Positions 5,591 to 14,378 of a DNA stretch of 16,819 nt are shown in pieces. This stretch comes from SXXH01 sp041165735. Its GTDB lineage: Bacteria; Planctomycetota; UBA1135; GCA-002686595. How positions within the stretch are numbered: the stretch's first letter is position 1; every line of letters begins with the position of its first letter. The translations under genes and the position numbers were made by a program. Where the stretch lies: NCBI GenBank assembly GCA_046341775.1, contig JBKDQQ010000056.1:1-16819 (forward strand), in the 5' to 3' direction. Below the pieces are notes generated by a model, which was not told where the DNA came from, searched no databases, and worked only from the letters and a program-made list of their open reading frames with translations.

Positions 5591-8098
5591 TTGGCAGCGA
5601 AGCAACACGACGACGGATCTTCCCGCGAACCGGACGAACCCGGCCTCGACCGGCCGCGCGACGACCGCGAGGGTGGCGCGAACTCGCGCGGGCCTGCTCG
5701 TCGACGCCGCCAACGCAGCCGCCGCGAACCAGCGGGAGAATCCGCGAGCGCGCCGCGCGAACGGGACGGCTCGGGGGACTTCGCAGGGCGGCAGGGCGGG
5801 GCGACGCCGAGCGGGCCAGGCCGGGACGACCAGCGGGCACGACGTGGCGCGTCTGGCGATGGCGCGTCTGGCGAAGGCGCGTCAGGGGGCGGCGCAGCGC
5901 AGGGCGGCGCGTCCGGGGGCGGAGCGCGGGCGGGCCGCAAGGAACGCGGGCCCGAGCCCGGCCGACGGCCAGAAGGGTCGCGCGCGCGTCCTGCGCCGAG
6001 CGACGACGCGCGCGGCGACGACTCCCGCTCCGGCAACGCGCGCAGCCCTGCCCGGAAGTTCGACGCCGGGGAGCCGGAAGGACCCGGCCGCGCCGCGAGT
6101 TCGTCCACGGGAGGGCGACGCTGGCGCGGCTACACGCTCAACGAGTTCCAGCAGGAGGCCGTGGAAGCCATCGACGCGGGCTCGGACGCGCTCGTGTCCG
6201 CGCCCACGGGCGCCGGCAAGACGCTGGTCGCCGAGTACGCCATCCACGACGCGGTGGCGCGCGGCCGTCGAGCCATCTACACGGCCCCCATCAAGGCCCT
6301 CTCCAACCAGAAGTTCCGCGACTTCCGCGCGCAGGGCCTCGACACCGGGTTGATGACGGGCGACGTGACCATCTCCCCCGCCGCGCAGGTGCTGGTCATG
6401 ACGACCGAGATCCTGCGCAACTCGATCCTCGAGGATCCGCGTTCGTTGTCCGACGTGGCGTGGGTCGTGTTCGACGAGGTCCACTACATGGACGACCTCG
6501 AGCGCGGCTCGGTGTGGGAGGAATCGCTGATCTTCGCGCCGGCGCACATGCGCTTCGTCTGCCTGTCGGCCACGGTGCCCAACCTCGACGACCTGGGCGC
6601 GTGGCTCTCGGAGATCCGCGGCCGCGAGATGCGCGTGGTGCGTTCCACGCGCCGCCCCGTGCCGCTGCACTGGATCCTCTACACGCCCGAGTCCGGACCC
6701 TTCGACCTCGGCGGGCTCGAGGCGGTCCGCAAGCGCGAGACGGCGCACATTCCGCGCGAGCGCCAGCGCGGCGGCGGCCGGCGACTGCCGCGCGAGGCGA
6801 TGGAGGCGCCCGACCCGCTGCCCCTGATCGAGGAGCTGGCGGCGCGCGGCGACCTGCCCGCGCTGGTGTTCAGCTTCTCGCGCAAGGACTGCGAGCGCCT
6901 CGCGCGGCGGATGGCGGGCCTCGCGCTCGTCTCCTCCGAGGAGCGCCGCCGCATCCTGCGCCTCCAGGAGGAGCTCGTGGAGGCCTACCGCCTCGAGGAC
7001 GCCTTCCTCGACGACGAACTGATGCGCGCGGCGCGCGAGGGCATCGCCTGGCACCACGCCGGCATGCTGCCGATCCACAAGGAGGTGGTCGAGCGCCTGT
7101 TCACCGCCGGCGTGATCCGCCTCTTGTTCACCACCGAGACCTTCGCGCTCGGCATCAACGCGCCGGCGCGCACGGTCGTGTTCGCCGGCCTGCGCAAGTT
7201 CGACGGCGTCAGCTTCGACTACGTCTCGACGCGCGACTTCATGCAGATGGCCGGTCGCGCCGGACGCCAAGGGCACGACGTGGAAGGCCTCGTGTTCCTG
7301 ATGCTCTCCAAGAAGGACCTGGTCGAGGCGCCGCTGCGCAGGATCCTCTCGGGCGCGCCCGAGGCGGTCACGAGCCGCTTCAACTTGTCCTACGGCTCGA
7401 TCCTGCACCTCGTCGAGCGCGTGGGACGCGCGCGCGTGCACGAAGCGTGGGAGAAGAGCTTCGACCGCTGGCTGCACAAGGGCGACGCGAAGAAGAAGGA
7501 GGACAAGTCGCGCAAGGCCAACAAGCGCGTGGTCGAGGCGCGCCTCGCCGTGCTCGATCGCCTCGCCTACCTCGACGGCGACCGGCTGACGACGCGCGGG
7601 CGCGTGGCGAAGCTGATCAACGGCTGGGAGCTCGAGACCACCGAGCTGCTCTTCTCGGGCGCCATCGAGAACCAATCGCCGCGCGCGCTCGCCTGCGTCT
7701 TCCTCGCCCTCGTTTGGGAGGAGCGGCGACGCTTCGCGGACTCGCGCGGGGGCGGGCGCATCCTCGGCCCGCTGAGGGAGGACGTCGAGCGCGCCATCCG
7801 CAGGCTGGTCCACGCCGCCTCCGAGGAGGGCCTCGAGGAGTCGATCCGCACGCCGGATTGGGGCCTGACGGAGGCGCTGGACGATTGGTACCGGGGCGCC
7901 ACCCTGGCGGAGATCGAGGCGCGCGTGGACGCCACCCCGGGCGACATCGTGCGCGCCTTCCGGATGGCGGTGCAGCTGATGCGCCAGGTGCGCCACGCCA
8001 TCGATCCCGACTGGGACCTGTGGGAGCAGCTGGGCGCCGCGATGGAGGCGATCGATCGCGACGAGGTGGACGCGCGCCGCCAACTGGAGTCGGGCTGA
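5591..8098 (+). CDS. Ski2/Mtr4/HelY-like DEVH-box helicase with DSHCT-type C-terminus
   Basis: This encodes a superfamily 2 helicase of about 835 aa, similar in plan to actinobacterial HelY and eukaryotic Ski2/Mtr4 RNA helicases. Using the TTG start at 5591, the motifs are Walker A APTGAGKT (204-211), DEVH (295-298), SAT (326-328), the GIN-containing motif V region, and QMAGRAGRQG (from 552). The C-terminal region from about 720, with WYRGATLAEIEARVDATPGDIVRAFRM around 765-790 broken by short gaps in conservation, resembles the DSHCT domain. The first 175 residues are Gly/Arg/Asp-rich and probably disordered, with pentapeptide repeats. The start is uncertain: no ATG or GTG lies between the dyad and the helicase core; an ATG at 5462 is possible but would translate the AT-richer dyad region with rare codons. 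Likely role: RNA unwinding in decay or ribosome maturation. The Rsm22-like gene follows after 14 bp. Confidence 0.85.
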   Translation: MAAKQHDDGSSREPDEPGLDRPRDDREGGANSRGPARRRRQRSRREPAGESASAPRERDGSGDFAGRQGGATPSGPGRDDQRARRGASGDGASGEGASGGGAAQGGASGGGARAGRKERGPEPGRRPEGSRARPAPSDDARGDDSRSGNARSPARKFDAGEPEGPGRAASSSTGGRRWRGYTLNEFQQEAVEAIDAGSDALVSAPTGAGKTLVAEYAIHDAVARGRRAIYTAPIKALSNQKFRDFRAQGLDTGLMTGDVTISPAAQVLVMTTEILRNSILEDPRSLSDVAWVVFDEVHYMDDLERGSVWEESLIFAPAHMRFVCLSATVPNLDDLGAWLSEIRGREMRVVRSTRRPVPLHWILYTPESGPFDLGGLEAVRKRETAHIPRERQRGGGRRLPREAMEAPDPLPLIEELAARGDLPALVFSFSRKDCERLARRMAGLALVSSEERRRILRLQEELVEAYRLEDAFLDDELMRAAREGIAWHHAGMLPIHKEVVERLFTAGVIRLLFTTETFALGINAPARTVVFAGLRKFDGVSFDYVSTRDFMQMAGRAGRQGHDVEGLVFLMLSKKDLVEAPLRRILSGAPEAVTSRFNLSYGSILHLVERVGRARVHEAWEKSFDRWLHKGDAKKKEDKSRKANKRVVEARLAVLDRLAYLDGDRLTTRGRVAKLINGWELETTELLFSGAIENQSPRALACVFLALVWEERRRFADSRGGGRILGPLREDVERAIRRLVHAASEEGLEESIRTPDWGLTEALDDWYRGATLAEIEARVDATPGDIVRAFRMAVQLMRQVRHAIDPDWDLWEQLGAAMEAIDRDEVDARRQLESG
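5846..5920 (+). repeat. 15-bp / pentapeptide GASG(D/E/G) repeats in the helicase N-terminus
   Basis: Five 15-bp units encode GASGD, GASGE, GASGG, GAAQG and GASGG in the helicase frame. The first two units are identical over 14 of 15 bases; later ones have drifted at third positions. This low-complexity tract lies in the likely disordered N-terminal extension. Codons here end in G/C less often than in the helicase core. Confidence 0.75.
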
Positions 8099-8112
8099 GG
8101 CGGGCCGCGCTT

Positions 8113-9207
8113 ATGTCAAATAAATTTGACAAAAGCCCCGACCGCGAGGCGCGGGGCGTCGACCCGGCGGAGCCGCGGCTGGTCGAGGCCGACTGGCGGC
8201 GCCTCGAGGAGTTGCGCCGGCAGTTCCTCGCCGCCCAGGAGGGCCTCGAAGGCGCGCGGCCCTCGGCCTGGGAGGGCGAGCGCGACCTGGAGCTGTACGA
8301 CGCCGTCTACGGCGCGCGCATCGGCTGGAAGTGGGACGCGTTCCTCGCCGACGCGCTGCGTCGCGCGGACCTGCCCGCCGGCGCGCGCGTGCTCGACCTC
8401 GGTTGCGGCACCGCGGTCGCTTCGCGGGCCCTGCTGCGCCACGCGCCCGCGGGCGCGATCTCCAGCGTGCGCCTCGTCGACAAGAGCGCGGCGGCCACGC
8501 GGGTCGGGGCGCGGCTGCTCGCGCGCGCCGCGCCGGGGCTCGAATGCGCCCCCTTCGCGGCGGACTTCGCCACCGAGGAGGTCGCGCCGCCGGACTTCGA
8601 CGTCCTCGTCGCCTCGCACCTCGTCGACGAGTTGTCCGACGAGGGGTGGCGCGCGGCGCTGCGACTCGCGCGGCGCGCCGAGCTCGTGCTGTGGCTCGAG
8701 GGCGGCGCCAAGAGCACCTCGCGCGCCCTGCAACGCGTGCGCGAGGAGCTGCTCGAGGAGTTCGAGCCGCTGCTTCCGTGCACGCACCGCGAGTCGTGCG
8801 GCGCGCTTTCCGAGGCGAACGCCCACGAGTGGTGCCACCGCTTCGCGCGGCCGCCGCGGGAAGCCTTCACCACGGCGCACTTCACCTTCGCCTCCAAGCG
8901 CCTGGGGCTCGACCTGCGCTCGCTGCCCTACTGCGGGCTGCTGCTCGCCAAGCGCGCGCGCGCCACGCCGCGGGAACCGGGGCTGGCGCGCCTGCTCGGC
9001 CGCGCCAAGGGCGAGAAGGGCAAGGCCATGGCCTCCATCTGCGACGCATCGGGCGTGCGCCGCGTGCAGATCCTCGAGCGGCTCGGCAAGCAGGTGGTGC
9101 GCGCCATGGTCGACGAGCCGGGCTCGGTGGACCTGCTCCGTCTGCGCTTCGAGGGCGGCAAGGTCGTGGGGTTGAAGGTGGTCGACGAGCACGACGGCCC
9201 GGCGTGA
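8113..9207 (+). CDS. Rsm22/METTL17-family small ribosomal subunit assembly protein
   Basis: This encodes a 364-aa protein resembling the Rsm22 family (mitochondrial Rsm22, METTL17), methyltransferase-fold proteins that act in small-subunit assembly. The SAM-fold motif I is LDLGCGT (94-100), followed by the family-like VASHLVDELSDE segment. Four cysteines fit the cluster-binding pattern: C223-x5-C229, then WC at 241, then PYC at 275; METTL17 uses such cysteines for a 4Fe-4S cluster. A C-terminal small domain (about 300-360) has the ICDASGVRR motif typical of the family tail. The ATG at 8113 is 14 bp after the helicase stop, so the two are likely co-transcribed. The first codons are unusually AT-rich and overlap a palindrome. 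A weak GAGG lies 12 bases upstream. The C-terminus ends in a 13-bp repeat. Confidence 0.8.
   Translation: MSNKFDKSPDREARGVDPAEPRLVEADWRRLEELRRQFLAAQEGLEGARPSAWEGERDLELYDAVYGARIGWKWDAFLADALRRADLPAGARVLDLGCGTAVASRALLRHAPAGAISSVRLVDKSAAATRVGARLLARAAPGLECAPFAADFATEEVAPPDFDVLVASHLVDELSDEGWRAALRLARRAELVLWLEGGAKSTSRALQRVREELLEEFEPLLPCTHRESCGALSEANAHEWCHRFARPPREAFTTAHFTFASKRLGLDLRSLPYCGLLLAKRARATPREPGLARLLGRAKGEKGKAMASICDASGVRRVQILERLGKQVVRAMVDEPGSVDLLRLRFEGGKVVGLKVVDEHDGPA
8114..8131. promoter_or_regulatory. AT-rich perfect palindrome on the Rsm22-like start codon
   Basis: TGTCAAATAAATTTGACA has perfect 8-bp arms (8114-8121 and 8124-8131) around an AA centre. It begins at the second base of the ATG at 8113-8115. 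It is 14 of 18 A/T in a region of about 70% G+C. As DNA it looks like an operator for a dimeric repressor; as RNA the 7-bp stem with a 4-nt loop would bury the start codon. The right arm also contains TTGACA, the -35 consensus. Confidence 0.55.
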
Positions 9208-9216
9208 CGGCCCGGC
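9193..9216 (+). repeat. 13-bp-period tandem repeat across the Rsm22-like stop codon
   Basis: GACGGCCCGGC occurs at 9193-9203 and again at 9206-9216, a 13-bp period, with a third partial GACGG at 9219-9223. The stop codon TGA (9205-9207) is formed at the junction of the first two units. Confidence 0.85.
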
Positions 9217-9284
9217 TCGACGGTTCGTGTCGCAGCGCGCCGATGGACTGGCGTTTCGGGGCTCGTCGGTCGCCACAAGGGGCC

Positions 9285-9290
9285 TAGAAT
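9285..9290 (+). promoter_or_regulatory. -10-like TAGAAT close to the sugar dehydrogenase start
   Basis: TAGAAT lies 12 bases before the ATG at 9303, so transcription would start only a few bases before translation. No -35 hexamer is evident at 16-18 bp upstream. The sequence between it and the ATG resembles that before the Mo-hydroxylase operon (both end in ATCCCATG). Confidence 0.4.
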
Positions 9291-9302
9291 CGGGGCCATC
9301 CC

Positions 9303-10478
<1,176 letters not shown>

Positions 10479-10535
10479 CGCAGGAGGCGCTTCCCGCCAT
10501 TCCATCGCGGCGCTCCCTTGCACCTCGCACATGCC

Positions 10536-11603
10536 ATGACCGCCATGCATTCCCTGTTCCGTCCCGCGCGCCTCGCCTGCCTCGGCCTGGCGCTCCTCGC
10601 TGCCCTTCCCTTCGCCGGCGCCGCGCGTCCGAACGACGCGCCCAGGGAAGGCCCCAAGGAGGCGCCCAAGGAAGCGGGCAAGCCCGCCGACGCCGCCGGG
10701 AAGGGCGCGATCGCGAAGAGTCCGATGCCGGCCTACGCGCGCAAGGTGGCGGTGGTGGGCGCGAGCATCAGCGCCGACTTCGGCCTGCGCGACCTGGACG
10801 CGCCCAAGCACCAGCTGCCGCGCGGCTGGAACATGCTCGTCGACGGCTCCATCATCGGGGAGCACGAGACCTTGATGCTCGCCGGAAGCCTCGTGTTCAT
10901 GGATCCGGCGGGCGCTTTGTCCAAACAACTTGACAAGGCCGCGCAGGCCGGAGCCACGACGATCATCGGGCTCGACTCGTTGTTCTGGTTCGCCTACGGC
11001 CCGCGTCCCGAGGAGCAGCGCATGGCGATGTTCGAGCGCGGACTGGCGCTGTTCGACGGCGTCAAGGCGCCGCTCGTGCTGGGCGACATCCCGCAGCTCG
11101 TCGAAGGACCGATGCTGCGCAAGGACATGATCCCCGCGGCGGGCTCCATCGACGCCTTCGAGGCGCGCTTGAAGGCCTGGGCGCGCGGCAAGGACCATGT
11201 GGCCCTCGTGCCGCTCCGGAAGGCGGCCGCGGCGATGCACGCCGGCGAGGAGATCGTCGCCTTCGGCCATCGCTTCCCCACCAAGGGTGGACCGCCCTTG
11301 CTGCAGCCCGACCAGCTGCACACGACCTTCCACGGGTCGCTGGCGCTGTGGTGCCTGACGCTCGACAGTTGGCGCACGCTCGTGCACGAGGACGAGTTGT
11401 TCGTCGTGCAGCAGAGCCCTCGCGCCATCCAGGCGGCGTTGAACTGGCAACACGAACCCGACTTGGAGGTCGTGCAATACCGGGCCGTGGATCCCTCCGA
11501 ATCCACCTATGCGCGCTCCCGCGGCCTGCGCAAGCGCGCGAGCACCGAGGCGGCCGCCGCGAACTCCAGGCAGGAGCCGGTCGGCGCTCCCGACAAGCGC
11601 TGA
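10536..11603 (+). CDS. Secreted SGNH/GDSL-hydrolase-like protein
   Basis: This encodes a 355-aa protein with a signal peptide (basic MHSLFRPAR, hydrophobic core, AGA-A cleavage candidate near residue 33) and a Lys/Pro/Glu-rich linker. The mature part starts VAVVGASIS with candidate nucleophile Ser77 (block I), and a DQLH motif (Asp259, His262) followed by HG and a helix matches the catalytic DxxH of block V. The block III Gly-x-Asn motif is replaced by GLDS (145-148), so it is divergent and the oxyanion hole may differ. SGNH enzymes cleave esters of sugars, lipids or peptidoglycan; the substrate here is unknown. ATG choices are 10536 and 10545, plus a TTG at 10518; 10536 is chosen for signal-peptide fit. 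It lies 57 bp after the sugar dehydrogenase gene, so the two may be co-transcribed. Confidence 0.7.
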   Translation: MTAMHSLFRPARLACLGLALLAALPFAGAARPNDAPREGPKEAPKEAGKPADAAGKGAIAKSPMPAYARKVAVVGASISADFGLRDLDAPKHQLPRGWNMLVDGSIIGEHETLMLAGSLVFMDPAGALSKQLDKAAQAGATTIIGLDSLFWFAYGPRPEEQRMAMFERGLALFDGVKAPLVLGDIPQLVEGPMLRKDMIPAAGSIDAFEARLKAWARGKDHVALVPLRKAAAAMHAGEEIVAFGHRFPTKGGPPLLQPDQLHTTFHGSLALWCLTLDSWRTLVHEDELFVVQQSPRAIQAALNWQHEPDLEVVQYRAVDPSESTYARSRGLRKRASTEAAAANSRQEPVGAPDKR

Positions 11604-11776
11604 GGGCGCCTCGTCGGCGCGCGGCGCGGCGCGGGGAACAGGCACGCCCGCGCGCTCGACCGGCCGCCCTGCGTCGCCGCGTCCAAGCGAGGCGCAAGCG
11701 TCTCCCTTCCGCATGTTTGCGTCGCGAGCCGGGCGCCGGGGGCCCGGCCGCGATGGCATGGCGGTCCGTCACTTGG

Positions 11777-11782
11777 TACGAC
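11777..11782 (+). promoter_or_regulatory. Weak extended -10-like element before recQ
   Basis: TGGTACGAC (11775-11783 region) resembles an extended -10 (TG, one base, then a TA-starting hexamer) 11 bases before the chosen recQ ATG at 11794. The spacing matches two better -10-like sites elsewhere in the window. No -35 is seen. Its presence supports the 11794 start over the in-frame ATG at 11758. Confidence 0.25.
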
Positions 11783-11793
11783 GGCTCCCCTCC

Positions 11794-13674
11794 ATGGCCG
11801 AAGCCACCAGCACCGACGAAGCGCTGCGGCGCGTGCGCGCCGCGGTCAAGGCGCGCTTCGGCTTCGACGGCCTGCGCCCCTTGCAGGAGGAGGCCATCGC
11901 CTGCGTGCTCGCCGGCCGGGACGCGCTGGTCGTGCTGCCCACCGGAGGCGGCAAGAGCCTGTGCTACCAGGCCCCCGCGCTGGTCCTTCCCGGCGTCACG
12001 CTGGTCGTGTCGCCGCTGATCTCGTTGATGCAGGACCAGGTCGCGGGACTCCTCGAAGATGGCGTGCCGGCCGCCGCGCTGACCAGCGCCCTCGACCGCG
12101 AACGCCGCCGGGACATCGAGGCGCGACTCGAGCGCGGCGAGCTCAAGCTCTTGTACTGCTCGCCCGAGCGCCTCGTCGGCGACGGGTTCCTCGCGCGGCT
12201 CGAGCGCTGGAACATCGTGCGCCTCGCCATCGACGAGGCGCACTGCATCAGCCATTGGGGCCACGACTTCCGCCCCGAGTACCGCATGATCGGCGAGCTG
12301 CGGCGCGCGCGTCCCGACCTGCCGGTGATCGCGCTCACCGCCACGGCGACGCCGCGCGTGCGCGAGGATGTGGCGGCGCAACTGGGCTTGAAGGACCCGG
12401 CGATCCTCGTGGGTGGATTCGACCGCCCGAACCTGCGCTACCGCGTCAAGCCGCGCGGCGACATCCTGCAGCAGGTGCTCGAGGTCGTCGCGCGCCACGC
12501 CAACCGCGCCGGCATCGTGTACGTGCAACGCCGCGCCGACGCCGACGACTTGGCGGCGCGCCTCGCGGAACGCGGCGTCCGCGCGGCCGCGTACCACGCG
12601 GGGATGGATCCGGGCGCGCGCGAGTCCACGCAAGCGAGCTTCCTCGCCGAGGAACTGGACCTCGTCGTCGCCACCGTCGCGTTCGGCATGGGCATCGATC
12701 GCTCGGATGTGCGCTTCGTCGTGCACGCCTCGCTGCCGAAGGGCGTCGAGCAGTACAGCCAGGAGACCGGTCGGGCCGGCCGCGACGGCGATCCCGCGGA
12801 ATGCGTGATGTACTACGGCGGCGCGGACTTCCACGGCTGGAAGAACCTGATCGTCGCCTCCGCCAAGGAGGCGCTGGCCGCGGGCGTCGATGGCGCCATG
12901 GAGGATGTCGACGATGCGCTCGAGCGGCTGTCGGACATGTGGAGATTCGCGACCGGCGCCACCTGCCGCCACAAGAGCTTGTGCGAGCACTTCGGCCAGG
13001 CCTTCGCCGTTCCCCCGGGAGGATGCGGCGCGTGCGATGTGTGCCTCGGCGAGTTGTCCGTCGAGCCCGAGTCGCGCATCCTCGCGCAGAAGATCCTCTC
13101 GTGCGTGGTGCGCTGCGAACAGCGCTTCGGCGCGGCGCACGTCTGCGATGTGCTGCGAGGCGCCTCGACGGAGCGCGTGCGGCGCCATGCGCACGACAGG
13201 TTGTCCACCTTCGGCCTGCTCAAGGAACACCCCGCGCCCAAGGTGCGCAACTGGATCGACCAGCTCGTCGGCCACGGGCACCTGCGCACGACGGAGGGCG
13301 AGTACCCGACGCTGGTGCTGACCCGCAGCGGGGCCGAGGTGCTGAAGGGCGGACTCGACGTCGTGCTGCACGCCCCCGCGGAGGCGCCGTCGCGCGCGCG
13401 CCGCAAGCCGTCCGAAGCCGGGGCCGTGGCGGGAGACGAGGTCGAACTGTCCGGGGCCGACGCGGCGCTGTTCGAGCGCTTGCGCGCCCTGCGGCGCGAC
13501 CTTGCGCGCGAGCGCGGCGTGCCCCCCTACCTGCTCTTCAACGACAAGACCCTGCGCGAGATGGCCCGCATGCGGCCCCTGGACGACGCGGCGCTGCTCG
13601 CCGTCAAGGGCGTGGGCGAGGCGAAGGCGCGCGACCTGGGCCCGGCCTTCCTGGCGGCCATCGCGCAAGCCTGA
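11794..13674 (+). CDS. recQ: ATP-dependent DNA helicase RecQ
   Basis: This encodes a 626-aa RecQ 3'-5' DNA helicase acting in recombination and fork repair. The motif order is complete: motif 0 region FGFDGLRPLQEEAI (about 18-31), Walker A TGGGKS (50-55), DEAH (147-150) followed by CISHWGHDFRPEY, TATATPRV, and the arginine-finger region QETGRAGRDGDP. The RQC zinc site uses Cys391, Cys411, Cys414 and Cys417 (CGACDVC), then a winged-helix domain. A C-terminal HRDC domain covers about residues 555-626 (LRALRRDLARERGVPPYLLFNDKTL shortened here to its key residues LRR..L..E, PPY.LF.D.TL). The start at 11794 gives a normal N-terminal length; an in-frame ATG at 11758 would add 12 residues. It stands alone in a 190-bp and a 98-bp gap. 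Confidence 0.96.
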   Translation: MAEATSTDEALRRVRAAVKARFGFDGLRPLQEEAIACVLAGRDALVVLPTGGGKSLCYQAPALVLPGVTLVVSPLISLMQDQVAGLLEDGVPAAALTSALDRERRRDIEARLERGELKLLYCSPERLVGDGFLARLERWNIVRLAIDEAHCISHWGHDFRPEYRMIGELRRARPDLPVIALTATATPRVREDVAAQLGLKDPAILVGGFDRPNLRYRVKPRGDILQQVLEVVARHANRAGIVYVQRRADADDLAARLAERGVRAAAYHAGMDPGARESTQASFLAEELDLVVATVAFGMGIDRSDVRFVVHASLPKGVEQYSQETGRAGRDGDPAECVMYYGGADFHGWKNLIVASAKEALAAGVDGAMEDVDDALERLSDMWRFATGATCRHKSLCEHFGQAFAVPPGGCGACDVCLGELSVEPESRILAQKILSCVVRCEQRFGAAHVCDVLRGASTERVRRHAHDRLSTFGLLKEHPAPKVRNWIDQLVGHGHLRTTEGEYPTLVLTRSGAEVLKGGLDVVLHAPAEAPSRARRKPSEAGAVAGDEVELSGADAALFERLRALRRDLARERGVPPYLLFNDKTLREMARMRPLDDAALLAVKGVGEAKARDLGPAFLAAIAQA

Positions 13675-13677
13675 CGC

Positions 13678-13700
13678 GGGGGCGTGCGCGTACGCCGCCC
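13678..13700 (+). terminator. Hairpin after recQ
   Basis: GGCGT (13681-13685) and ACGCC (13692-13696) form a stem with a 6-nt loop, extended by three G-C pairs across one bulged G. It starts three bases after the recQ stop. There is no T-run, so the terminator call is tentative. Confidence 0.4.
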
Positions 13701-13729
13701 CGCGCGCGGTCGCGAGGAGGCGGCCGCGC

Positions 13730-13759
13730 TTGCGCCGGCGCCATCCGCGCGGCGACAAT
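13730..13759 (+). promoter_or_regulatory. Candidate promoter of the Mo-hydroxylase operon
   Basis: TTGCGC (13730-13735) and GACAAT (13754-13759) are separated by 18 bp, a plausible sigma-70-type arrangement. The -10 ends 13 bases before the ATG at 13773, giving a very short leader. The ATG at 13758 would lie inside the -10, which argues for the 13773 start. Confidence 0.45.
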
Positions 13760-13772
13760 GCCCCGTGATCCC

Positions 13773-14378
13773 ATGGTCGAACTCAAGCTGGATGTGAACG
13801 GCGACCACCTGTCGACCGCCGCCCCGGCGCACTGGACCCTGCTCGAGGTCCTGCGCTACAAGCTCGGACTCGTCGGCACCAAGCAGGGCTGCGACAAGGG
13901 CGACTGCGGCGCGTGCACCGTGCTCGTCGACGGCAAGCCCGTGCTGTCGTGCCTGACGCTCGCCAAGCACGCCGAAGGACGCGCGGTGACGACGATCGAG
14001 GGCCTCGCGCCCGCGCACGCCAAGGCCGGGGGCGAGGGCGGAGTCGATCCGGTGCAGGCGGCCTTCGACCGCTGCGGGGCGCTCCAATGCGGCTTCTGCC
14101 AACCGGGCATGATCCTGTCGGCGAAGGCGCTGCTCGCGCGCAACGCCTGTCCGACCCGCGGCGAGATCCGCCATGCGTTGTCGGGCAACTTGTGCCGCTG
14201 CACCGGCTACACGCAGATCATCGAGGCCGTGGAGCTGGCGGTCGCCGAGTCGCTGGGCGTCGAGCCCGCGCCTCGCTCGTGGGAGGAACAGCGCATGGAC
14301 CCCGCGGAAGCGGCCGAGCGCGCGCGCCGCGCCGCGCACGCCGTCGAGCACGAGCGCACTCGTGGAGGCTGCTGCTGA
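13773..14378 (+). CDS. Small [2Fe-2S] subunit of a xanthine-oxidase-family molybdenum hydroxylase
   Basis: This encodes a 201-aa iron-sulfur subunit (HcrC/CoxS/XdhC-like) that passes electrons between the Mo and FAD subunits. The plant-type ferredoxin cluster is at Cys40, Cys45, Cys48 and Cys60 (C-x4-C-x2-C-x11-C); the second cluster is at Cys106 and Cys109 (QCGFC) and Cys141 and Cys143 (LCRCTGY). These spacings are standard. The protein is about 35-40 residues longer than usual, with a charged, alanine-rich C-terminal tail ending in two cysteines. The start at 13773 is preferred over 13758 because of the promoter-like hexamer. The stop overlaps the next ATG (TGATG), so the genes are coupled. 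It most resembles the 4-hydroxybenzoyl-CoA reductase branch by context. Confidence 0.92.
   Translation: MVELKLDVNGDHLSTAAPAHWTLLEVLRYKLGLVGTKQGCDKGDCGACTVLVDGKPVLSCLTLAKHAEGRAVTTIEGLAPAHAKAGGEGGVDPVQAAFDRCGALQCGFCQPGMILSAKALLARNACPTRGEIRHALSGNLCRCTGYTQIIEAVELAVAESLGVEPAPRSWEEQRMDPAEAAERARRAAHAVEHERTRGGCC

Noticed and set aside
5882..8083. 733-aa minus-strand open frame opposite the helicase gene
   Set aside because: It is the antisense shadow of a gene with clear helicase motifs; its composition (Arg/Ala/His/Val-rich, no motif) is typical of such shadows.
3853..8112. Very long plus-strand open frame running into the Rsm22-like gene
   Set aside because: In high-GC DNA stop-free frames are common; this part is antisense to the membrane-protein genes and out of frame with the helicase, and shows only Arg/Pro/Ala-rich shadow sequence.
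10918..10935. Second site resembling the 8114-8131 palindrome (TGTCCAAACAACTTGACA, 14 of 18 matches)
   Set aside because: It lies deep inside the SGNH-like gene in good coding frame, and its inner symmetry is lost, so chance similarity is more likely than a second operator.
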